DNA of 6,029 nt from Bacillota bacterium (lineage in GTDB: Bacteria > Bacillota > Clostridia > Christensenellales > CAG-138): assembly GCA_023393045.1 (NCBI GenBank), contig JAEWMV010000263.1, positions 1 through 6,029 on the forward strand. The letters run 5' to 3'. The position numbers and the translations under genes are program-made. This document shows positions 1 to 5,728 of the stretch, piece by piece. The notes beneath the pieces are model-generated. The model was not told the origin of the DNA and did not search any database. It worked only from the letters and a program-made list of their open reading frames with translations. The stretch's first letter is position 1. Every line of letters begins with the position of its first letter.

Positions 1-14
1 AGGGAGTCCCCCCT

Positions 15-1562
15 ATGAGCGAAAACGCGATTGAGATGCTGCACATCACAAAGGACTTTCCCGGCATAAGGGCGAACGACGATATTTCGCTGCAGCTTAA
101 ACAGGGTGAGATTCACGCGCTGCTGGGCGAAAACGGCGCGGGCAAATCCACGCTGATGAGCGTGCTCTTCGGCCTGTACCGCCCCGACGCGGGCACGATA
201 AAAAAGAACGGCGAGACCGTCGAGATCAAAAACCCGAACGATGCCAACGCACTGGGTATCGGCATGGTGCACCAGCATTTCAAGCTGGTGGAGATATTCA
301 CCGCGCTTGAAAACATCATACTCGGCGCGGAGCCCGCCAAATCCGGCTTCATCGACAGAGCCCGCGCGCGAAAAACCGTGGTGGAATTAAGCGACCGCTA
401 CGGCCTCAAGGTCGACCCGGACGCCGTCATAGAAGACATATCGGTTGGAATGCAGCAGCGCGTGGAGATTTTGAAAATGCTCTACCGCGATAATGAAATA
501 TTGATATTCGACGAGCCGACGGCGGTGCTCACCCCGCAGGAAATCGACGAGCTGATGGCGATCATGCGAAGCTTCACCAAGGAAGGCAAGTCCATACTCT
601 TCATCACGCACAAGCTCAATGAAATCATGGCCGTGGCGGATCGCTGCACGGTGCTAAGAAAAGGCAAGTGCATCGGCACGGTGGATATCGCCTCCACCAG
701 CAAAGAGGAGCTCTCGCGCATGATGGTGGGTCGCAACGTGAGCTTTAGCGTGGAAAAAGGCGAGGCGAAGCCCGGGGAGGTCGTGCTGGAAGTCAACCGC
801 GTGACCATTCCTTCAAAAATCCATAAGAACAGCGCGGTGCGGGATGTTTCCTTCGAGGTGCGCGCGGGCGAGATCGTATGCCTTGCCGGTATAGAGGGAA
901 ACGGGCAGACGGAGTTCGTGCACGCGCTCACGGGCCTTGAGAGACCCGGCGCGGGGCATATCAACCTCTTGGGGCGCGATATCACCCGTTCCCCCATCCG
1001 GCAGCGCTCGAAGCTCGGCATGAGCCATATCCCGGAGGACAGGCATAAGCACGGGCTGATACTCGACTTCACGCTCGAGGAAAACCTCGTGCTGCAGCGT
1101 TACTGGCAAAAGGATTTCCAGAATCATGGCTTCATTAAAAAGAACGAAGTCAGAAGATATGCCGAATGCCTGATTGCGCAATACGATATCCGAAGCGGCC
1201 AGGGCCCCGTCACATCGGCGCGCAGCATGTCCGGCGGCAACCAGCAAAAGGCCATCGTCGCCCGCGAAATCGACAAATACCCCCGCCTGCTCGTCGCCGT
1301 GCAGCCTACGCGCGGACTCGACGTGGGCGCGATCGAATACATTCACAAGCAGCTTGTGGCGCAGCGCGACGCGGGCGCGGCCGTGCTGCTCGTTTCCCTT
1401 GAGCTTGACGAGGTCATGGATGTGAGCGACCGGATACTCGTCATGTACGAGGGCGAAATCGTGGGCGAATTGAATCCGAAGGCGACCAGCGTTCAGGAAC
1501 TCGGCCTGTATATGGCGGGCGCCAGGCGGACGCAAACGGCGTCTGCCGGACAAGCGAGGTGA
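15..1562 (+). CDS. Nucleoside/simple-sugar ABC transporter, duplicated ATP-binding subunit (NupO/YufO-like)
   Basis: This 515-residue protein is the cytoplasmic ATPase that would power an inner-membrane importer. It carries two ABC cassettes in tandem, the layout of the CUT2/BmpA-linked family. Cassette 1 (about 5-245) has Walker A GENGAGKST (38-46), Q-loop Gln87, a divergent signature SVGMQQ (143-148), Walker B ILIFDEPTA (162-170) and H-loop His199. Cassette 2 (about 257-505) has a Walker A lacking its Lys (GIEGNGQTE, Gln298), a good signature SGGNQQK (406-412), a Walker B with VQ instead of DE (LLVAVQPTRGLD, 425-436) and Ser461 at the H-loop. Such a degenerate second cassette is usual in this family. 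The ATG at 15 follows AGGGAG (1-6) by 8 bases. The gene runs directly into two permease genes. Nucleosides are the likeliest substrate because tdk follows, but ribose-like sugars or other nucleoside-like ligands cannot be excluded. Confidence 0.93.
   Translation: MSENAIEMLHITKDFPGIRANDDISLQLKQGEIHALLGENGAGKSTLMSVLFGLYRPDAGTIKKNGETVEIKNPNDANALGIGMVHQHFKLVEIFTALENIILGAEPAKSGFIDRARARKTVVELSDRYGLKVDPDAVIEDISVGMQQRVEILKMLYRDNEILIFDEPTAVLTPQEIDELMAIMRSFTKEGKSILFITHKLNEIMAVADRCTVLRKGKCIGTVDIASTSKEELSRMMVGRNVSFSVEKGEAKPGEVVLEVNRVTIPSKIHKNSAVRDVSFEVRAGEIVCLAGIEGNGQTEFVHALTGLERPGAGHINLLGRDITRSPIRQRSKLGMSHIPEDRHKHGLILDFTLEENLVLQRYWQKDFQNHGFIKKNEVRRYAECLIAQYDIRSGQGPVTSARSMSGGNQQKAIVAREIDKYPRLLVAVQPTRGLDVGAIEYIHKQLVAQRDAGAAVLLVSLELDEVMDVSDRILVMYEGEIVGELNPKATSVQELGLYMAGARRTQTASAGQAR
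1556..1561 (+). promoter_or_regulatory. Ribosome binding site deciding the start of the first permease
   Basis: GAGGTG lies 6 bases before ATG 1568, inside the last codons and stop of the ATPase gene. A GTG at 1559 in the same frame would sit within this site and has no good purine-rich sequence ahead of it. ATG 1568 is therefore preferred. Confidence 0.6.
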
Positions 1563-1567
1563 ACGGT

Positions 1568-2704
1568 ATGGCATGGTTTCTAAAACTGATTAAAAGCAAA
1601 GGATTCACAAGTTTCCTGGCCTCCCTTGCATCCATTGCGGTGGGGCTTGTCGTGGGCATGATCGTGCTGCTCTTCTTCGACGCATCGCATGCCCTTTCCG
1701 GCATGGGAAAGATCGTCGTCACGGGCGTATCGACCCTTCCCAAATTCGCCAAGGTGCTCTACCAGGCGGCTCCGCTGATCATGACGGGCCTTGCCGTGGG
1801 TTTTGCGTTCAAGACGGGCCTTTTCAACATCGGTGCGTCCGGGCAATATACGCTCGGCGCGTTCTTCGCGCTCGTATGCGCGCTGGTGTTCAAGCAGCCC
1901 TGGTATATATCCCTGCTGGCGTCCATGCTCGGCGGGGCGATCTGGGGCGCGATACCCGGCATATGCAAGGCCTTCTTCAACGTCAACGAGGTCATCACCT
2001 CCATCATGTTCAACTGGATCGGGCTCTTCGTGGTCAATCTTGCCCTGAGCAACATGGCGGGGTATCTCGACGTGGGCAACAGGACGCTGCCCATCACGTC
2101 GGCCTATATCATCCCCAAGCTCGGCCTTGACAAGCTCTTTAACTCCACCTATATGAACATCAGCATATTCATCGCCGCCTTCTTCGCCGTCCTCATATGG
2201 ATCGTCCTCACGAAGACGACTTTCGGCTACGAACTGCGCGCCTGCGGCTACAACCGCAGCGCGAGCGTATACGCGGGCATCAGCGCCAAGCGCAGCATCA
2301 TCCTTTCGATGATCATCTCGGGCGCGCTCGCGGGTATCGGCGGCGGGATATTCTATCTCAACGGCACTTCGCAATACACCATTGAAAAGGCGTTGCTGGA
2401 CATGGGCTTCAACGGCATACCGGTCGCACTGCTCGCCACGTCCCATCCGCTCGGAACGATTTTCAGCGCATTTTTCATCTCCTACATACAGGTCGGCGGC
2501 GAGGCGATGCAGCCCGTGTTCGTGACGGAGATCATCGACATCATCGTGTCCGTCATCATCTATCTCGCGGCGTTCGCTCTGCTGATGCGCGGCGTCATCG
2601 CAAGGTTCATCAAAGCGGACGAAGGCAATGTCAACGCAGAGCCGGAGCCTGACGCGCCGGGGGATGATTCAGAGAATACCGCAAAGGAGGGAACGGCGAA
2701 ATGA
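1568..2704 (+). CDS. Nucleoside ABC transporter permease 1 (NupP/YufP-like, BPD_transp_2)
   Basis: This is an integral membrane subunit that forms half of the translocation pore of the importer. From ATG 1568 it has 378 residues; a GTG start at 1559 would add three (M-N-G). It is strongly hydrophobic, with about 9-10 likely membrane segments, for example near 17-37, 64-84, 113-132, 146-161, 197-214, 244-263 and 322-342. Family-type motifs are FNIGASGQYTLGAF (86-99), a cytoplasmic coupling-loop-like stretch TTFGYELRACGYN (217-229) with downstream YAGISA, and GFNGIPVALLA (280-290) followed by HPLG. The last 30 or so residues are a polar, acidic tail rich in Glu, Asp and Pro, probably cytoplasmic. 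The gene follows the ATPase gene by 5 bases and overlaps the next permease by four bases (ATGA), which suggests translational coupling. The second permease is homologous but shorter, so the pore is presumably a heterodimer. Confidence 0.92.
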   Translation: MAWFLKLIKSKGFTSFLASLASIAVGLVVGMIVLLFFDASHALSGMGKIVVTGVSTLPKFAKVLYQAAPLIMTGLAVGFAFKTGLFNIGASGQYTLGAFFALVCALVFKQPWYISLLASMLGGAIWGAIPGICKAFFNVNEVITSIMFNWIGLFVVNLALSNMAGYLDVGNRTLPITSAYIIPKLGLDKLFNSTYMNISIFIAAFFAVLIWIVLTKTTFGYELRACGYNRSASVYAGISAKRSIILSMIISGALAGIGGGIFYLNGTSQYTIEKALLDMGFNGIPVALLATSHPLGTIFSAFFISYIQVGGEAMQPVFVTEIIDIIVSVIIYLAAFALLMRGVIARFIKADEGNVNAEPEPDAPGDDSENTAKEGTAK

Positions 2705-3702
2705 GTCCCGAAATCAAGCTTGTTGCCGATATATTGAGCTCCACCATCCTCTTTGCGGTTCCGCTGCTGCTCGTGGCAATGGGCGGCATGTTCTCGGAGA
2801 GGAGCGGCGTGATCAACATCGCGCTCGAGGGCATCATGCTCATCGGCGCGCTCGCGGGGTCGCTCGCTCTGCGCGCGCTTAACATGGGCAGCTTCGGCGC
2901 GGCCAATCCGCAGCTTGCGATGCTCATCGCGATTTTCATTTCCGCCCTTTGCGGCAGCGTCTTTTCGCTGCTGCTCGCGTTCGCCTCGATTCATCTTAAG
3001 GCAGACCAGACCATCGGCGGCACCGCGCTCAATATGCTTGCCCCCGCCGTCGCCATCGTCTTGACATGGGCGATACAGGGCCAGGGACAGAGCACCATCA
3101 TACTGCCGACTTGGATACGCATCACGCCGGCCGCTTTGGGCATCGCGGAAAACACGGGGAGCTTCTTTCAATATTTCGCGTTCAAGAGCTTCTACCTCAC
3201 TTTCCCCGTCTGCGTGCTGCTTTTTATCATCGGCACGGTGCTGCTCTACAAAACGCGCTTTGGCCTGCGCCTGCGCTCCTGCGGCGAGCATCCGCAGGCG
3301 GCCGATTCCGTGGGCATCAACGTCTATAGGATGCGCTATGCGGGCGTCGCCATATCGGGCTTCCTCGGCGGCATTGGCGGGCTTGCCTACACGGTTGCCG
3401 CGGGCTCCGCTTTCCAGTCCACCGTGATGGGATACGGTTTCCTCGCCCTCGCCGTGATGATATTCGGCAACTGGAAGCCGCTCAACATTCTGGGCGCGGC
3501 GCTCTTCTTTGCCCTCTTCAAGGTCATAAGCTCCATGAGCGCGAGCATCCCTTTCCTCCCCAGCTTCCCCAACATAAAATCAAGCGAGTATATTTACCTG
3601 ATGCTTCCCTACATCGTCACGATGGTGATCCTCATTCTCACCTCAAAGAAATCGAGGGCGCCAAAGGCCGAGGGAATTCCATACGACAAAGGAGAAAGAT
3701 AG
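2701..3702 (+). CDS. Nucleoside ABC transporter permease 2 (NupQ/YufQ-like, BPD_transp_2)
   Basis: This is the second membrane subunit of the importer, 333 residues and a normal length for the family. Hydrophobic segments are seen near 9-28, 37-56, 72-95, 108-124, 160-182, 213-235, 242-256, 260-280 and 297-314. Recognisable motifs are ERSGVINIALEGIMLIGAL (33-51), the coupling-loop-like RFGLRLRSCGEHP (186-198) with AADSVGINV after it, SGFLGGIGGLAY (219-230) and GYGFLALAVMIFGNW (244-258). These are typical of the permease that pairs with YufP-type partners. The ATG overlaps the stop of the first permease (ATGA, 2701-2704). A strong AAAGGAGGG (2683-2691) precedes it by 9 bases, so it can also initiate on its own. 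Three bases after its stop codon comes tdk, which ties the transporter to nucleoside salvage. Confidence 0.92.
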   Translation: MSPEIKLVADILSSTILFAVPLLLVAMGGMFSERSGVINIALEGIMLIGALAGSLALRALNMGSFGAANPQLAMLIAIFISALCGSVFSLLLAFASIHLKADQTIGGTALNMLAPAVAIVLTWAIQGQGQSTIILPTWIRITPAALGIAENTGSFFQYFAFKSFYLTFPVCVLLFIIGTVLLYKTRFGLRLRSCGEHPQAADSVGINVYRMRYAGVAISGFLGGIGGLAYTVAAGSAFQSTVMGYGFLALAVMIFGNWKPLNILGAALFFALFKVISSMSASIPFLPSFPNIKSSEYIYLMLPYIVTMVILILTSKKSRAPKAEGIPYDKGER

Positions 3703-3705
3703 CCC

Positions 3706-4317
3706 ATGGCAAAGCTCTATTATCGCTATGGCGCGATGAGCTCAAGCAAAACCGCAAACGCCATCATGGTCAAGTACAACTATGCGGAGCGCGGGCAGAA
3801 CGCGCTGCTCGTCAAGCCCCGCGTGGATCTTCGCGACGGCGTGCATACGATGAAATCCCGCTCCGGCATACGCGAGGAATGCGTGCTGTTCGATGAAATC
3901 GACATCGCCGCCGTCAAGGCGCATGTTTATGACTGCATTATCGTGGACGAGGCGCAGTTTCTGACCAAGGAGGAAGTGCTCTTCCTCACGGACGTCGTCG
4001 ACCTCTACAACGTGCCCGTCATTTGCTACGGCCTTCGCGCGGACTTCTCAGGCAACTTTTTCCCCGGCAGCCTCTGGCTCATGGCGTGGGCGGACACCAT
4101 CGAGGAAATCAAAACCATCTGCTGGTGCGGGCGCAAGGCCATCTGCAACGCGCGGCTCGACGGAAGGGGCGGCATCACAAAGATCGGCGAGCAAGTAGTG
4201 CTCGGCGCGGACGATAAATACATCAGCCTATGCAGAAAGCACTGGCGCGAGGGAGATCCCGGCCCGGGGCTGCGCGCGAACGAAGCCAAAACAAAGCATA
4301 AGGACGAGGCCAAATGA
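3706..4317 (+). CDS. tdk: Thymidine kinase (type II, zinc-binding)
   Basis: This cytoplasmic salvage enzyme phosphorylates thymidine (and deoxyuridine) to the 5'-monophosphate with ATP, feeding the dTTP pool. It has 203 residues, close to the roughly 205 of E. coli Tdk, which it resembles in its motifs. The N-terminus MAKLYYRYGAM leads into a P-loop GAMSSSKT (9-16), in which Ser14 replaces the usual Gly before Lys15. The Walker B-like strand IIVDEAQFL (78-86) supplies the expected catalytic base Glu82. CYGLRADFSG (107-116) is the conserved strand and loop after it. Zinc ligands are Cys139 and Cys141 in TICWCGRKA, and Cys176 and His179 in LCRKHW. GEQVVLGADDKY (161-172) matches the nucleoside-binding lasso region. 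The Lys-rich C-terminal 15 residues are probably disordered. AAAGGAG (3688-3694) lies 11 bases before ATG 3706. Its position directly after the permeases suggests that imported nucleosides are trapped by phosphorylation. Confidence 0.95.
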   Translation: MAKLYYRYGAMSSSKTANAIMVKYNYAERGQNALLVKPRVDLRDGVHTMKSRSGIREECVLFDEIDIAAVKAHVYDCIIVDEAQFLTKEEVLFLTDVVDLYNVPVICYGLRADFSGNFFPGSLWLMAWADTIEEIKTICWCGRKAICNARLDGRGGITKIGEQVVLGADDKYISLCRKHWREGDPGPGLRANEAKTKHKDEAK

Positions 4318-4712
4318 GATTTTACGTTGCAAGCGGGCTTGAAAATCTGGTGAGGGTCAAGCGCGCGCTGGAAAAAATACGCTCTCTCGGGCATGATGTT
4401 TCCTACGACTGGACGCAGCACGGTGACGTACGCACGAAGGGCACGGATGCTCTCAACGCCGTCGCGGGCAGCGAGACGTTCGCCGTCATGGATTCAGATC
4501 GCGTGCTGATACTGCTGCCGGGCGGAAAGGGCACGCATACGGAGCTTGGCATCGCGCTCGCAAGCCGCGCCAACAAGCGGATCATACTGTGGTCCGAAAC
4601 GGGCGAGGAATTTGAAAGCAACAAAAACACCTGCGCTTTCTACCACCACAGCGCCGTCGAAAAGCTCCGCTGCGGCTTTGAGGAGCTGCTGAGTTTTATC
4701 GAAACCATCTAG
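4314..4712 (+). CDS. Nucleoside 2-deoxyribosyltransferase-like protein
   Basis: This small 132-residue protein appears to have the Rossmann-like fold of the nucleoside 2-deoxyribosyltransferase / deoxynucleotide N-glycosidase superfamily. The evidence is an N-terminal strand and loop RFYVASGLEN (2-11), a helix, then GHDVSYDWT (26-34). The core follows: MDSDRVLILLPGGKGTHTE (59-77) and LGIALASRANKRIILW (78-93). Glu77 in GTHTELG is the expected nucleophile. Known family members have Asp or Ser six residues before this Glu; here that position is Gly71, so activity and specificity are uncertain. It could cleave or exchange the base of a deoxynucleoside or deoxynucleotide, or bind a nucleotide derivative without catalysis. 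Many Bacillota homologues are annotated only as hypothetical or group-specific proteins. The ATG overlaps the tdk stop (ATGA, 4314-4317), with GAGG at 4306-4309 and AAGGA at 4300-4304 as possible binding sites. The placement strongly suggests a role alongside Tdk. Confidence 0.75.
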   Translation: MRFYVASGLENLVRVKRALEKIRSLGHDVSYDWTQHGDVRTKGTDALNAVAGSETFAVMDSDRVLILLPGGKGTHTELGIALASRANKRIILWSETGEEFESNKNTCAFYHHSAVEKLRCGFEELLSFIETI

Positions 4713-4729
4713 TTTTTTCGCCATAAAGC

Positions 4730-4768
4730 AAATGAAAAGGAGCCCTGCGGCTCCTTTTGTTTTCATTT
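4730..4768. terminator. Bidirectional Rho-independent terminator between convergent genes
   Basis: A perfect 10-bp stem, AAAAGGAGCC (4735-4744) with GGCTCCTTTT (4749-4758), closes a CTGC loop. On the plus strand it is followed by GTTTTCATTTT, a good T-rich tail for the salvage operon, which ends at 4712. An outer arm AAATGAAAA (4730-4738) can alternatively pair with TTTTCATTT (4760-4768). On the minus strand the same stem ends in TTTT followed by CATTTGCTTT, 19 bases past the stop of the DUF1002 gene, so it can serve both transcripts. Confidence 0.85.
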
Positions 4769-4777
4769 TAGTTTGGT

Positions 4778-5656
4778 CTATCCCTTGTTGCCGCCGAAAA
4801 GCCGGGTGAAGAACGCGCCCACGGAGGCAAAGAAGTTCTTGATGCTCTCGCCGATTTTTGTGAGCGTTTCCTGCGCGCTCTTGGCCTTGTTGACGGTTTC
4901 CGCGAGGTTGATGAGTTTCTGGCGCAGTTCGTCCACATCGAGCTTCTCAAGGCTCCTGCAGAGCTTCAAAAGCTGCTCGACCTGCGCGTCGGAGATGACC
5001 ACGTTGTAGTCCGAGGCGATGCGCCTGATTTCGCTGCGCACCTCATCGTCCGTCATGGTCTGGGTCTGGTCGAGTATCTTCTTGAGCTCGTTGACGATCT
5101 GCGAGGCTTCCTCGCTGCCGATGTACTCGGCGAGGTCGCCCGTCGTAATCAGCTCCTCCACGCCCACGGTCTTGGCAAGCTCGGAGAGCGTTTCGCCCGT
5201 GATGTCCTCATAGGCCTTGTATATGCCTGTAAGCGCCGCAGTGCCGGACACCGGGAAGGGCGCGCTCACCATCACCTTTGCGTCCGTGATGCCGGCCGTA
5301 ACAAGGGCGTTGGTGTAAAGCTCGGACGTGCACCAGTTGATGTTCTTCGTGGTGATGTCGAGACCCTTGCCATCTTCAAGTATTGTGATGTACACGCAGG
5401 AAAGCGCCACGCTGCCGATTTTTCCCTCCGGCGCGATGCCCTCGAGGTAAGCGCGCTCGTTTGCATTGGTCACGATAATTTCGGGTACTTCTCCCTGCGT
5501 GAGGCCGAAGTCCGCATAAATCTGCGCCTTCTGCTCGGCCGTGAGATCCGCGCCGATGGTCACGCGCGCATCCCCTTCCTCATAGGCCAGCGCAATTCCG
5601 GAAAAGCCGCCCAATATCATGACCGCACCGAGTATTGCGGCGATGAGTTTTTTCAT
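4778..5656 (-). CDS. Secreted DUF1002 family protein (YpuA-like)
   Basis: This 292-residue protein is probably exported. It starts MKKLIAAILGAVMILGG and has a likely signal peptidase I site after Ala24 (GIALA / YEEGD). Residues about 30-240 match what is known of DUF1002 proteins such as B. subtilis YpuA: an N-terminal region with VTIGADLTAEQKAQIYADFG (32-51), GSVALSCVYITILEDGKGLD (81-100), NINWCTSELYTNALVTAGI (105-123), then VMVSAPFPVSGTAALTGIYKAYE (128-150). The second half is mostly helical and charged (about 155-265). The C-terminus ends in an aromatic-rich, amphipathic-looking stretch with FF, FF and LF pairs (271-289). ATG 5656 is chosen because GGAGG lies 7 bases before it; a TTG 24 bases upstream would put extra residues ahead of the signal peptide. 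The molecular function of DUF1002 is unknown. The gene has its own promoter and converges on the salvage operon, so a functional link to that operon is not implied. Confidence 0.88.
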   Translation of the reverse strand: MKKLIAAILGAVMILGGFSGIALAYEEGDARVTIGADLTAEQKAQIYADFGLTQGEVPEIIVTNANERAYLEGIAPEGKIGSVALSCVYITILEDGKGLDITTKNINWCTSELYTNALVTAGITDAKVMVSAPFPVSGTAALTGIYKAYEDITGETLSELAKTVGVEELITTGDLAEYIGSEEASQIVNELKKILDQTQTMTDDEVRSEIRRIASDYNVVISDAQVEQLLKLCRSLEKLDVDELRQKLINLAETVNKAKSAQETLTKIGESIKNFFASVGAFFTRLFGGNKG

Positions 5657-5663
5657 GAAACAA

Positions 5664-5668
5664 CCTCC
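5664..5668 (-). promoter_or_regulatory. Ribosome binding site of the DUF1002 gene
   Basis: Read on the minus strand, GGAGG (extending to GGAGGTTG) sits 7 bases ahead of ATG 5656. It fixes the start at the Met that begins the signal peptide and argues against the upstream in-frame TTG at 5680. Confidence 0.8.
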
Positions 5669-5699
5669 ATTCCCGTCCAAGCGGGGTTCATTTGCTCAA

Positions 5700-5708
5700 A
5701 TTATACCA
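5700..5708 (-). promoter_or_regulatory. Extended -10 promoter of the DUF1002 gene
   Basis: On the minus strand TGGTATAAT contains a perfect TATAAT (5700-5705) with the TG of an extended -10 element one base upstream. No good TTGACA-like box is found at the usual distance; the region is A-rich (AAAGATAAAATAGG), so the extended element may compensate. Transcription would start near 5693, giving a leader of about 37 bases before ATG 5656. The box lies 21 bases past the stop of the preceding minus-strand gene, so that gene and the DUF1002 gene need not share a transcript. Confidence 0.65.
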
Positions 5709-5728
5709 CTAAATCGCCTATTTTATCT

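Noticed and set aside
1559..1567. GTG 1559 as the start of the first permease
   Set aside because: ATG 1568 has GAGGTG at 6 bases, whereas GTG 1559 lies inside that site and has no binding site of its own.
813..1574. Long minus-strand open frame opposite the ATPase gene (253 codons)
   Set aside because: It lies antisense to a gene with clear ABC motifs, and its translation is rich in Arg, His and Ala with no recognisable domain. It is a shadow of GC-rich coding sequence.
1580..2446. Long minus-strand open frame opposite the first permease (288 codons)
   Set aside because: Its product is highly charged and low in complexity, as expected of the antisense of a hydrophobic membrane protein. It has no plausible ribosome binding site or domain.
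2560..3291. Minus-strand open frame opposite the second permease (243 codons)
   Set aside because: It has the same antisense, charged, motif-free character, and it spans the junction of two well-supported plus-strand genes.
4713..4718. T6 run right after the last operon gene as a terminator tail
   Set aside because: No stable GC-rich hairpin immediately precedes it; the hairpin at 4735-4758 is the convincing terminator.
5657..5680. TTG 5680 as the start of the DUF1002 protein
   Set aside because: The clear GGAGG and a typical signal peptide both point to ATG 5656.
5670..5690. Small hairpin (CCCG, loop, CGGG) in the leader of the DUF1002 gene
   Set aside because: The stem is only four base pairs and there is no T-run or conserved riboswitch feature, so it is likely chance in GC-rich sequence.
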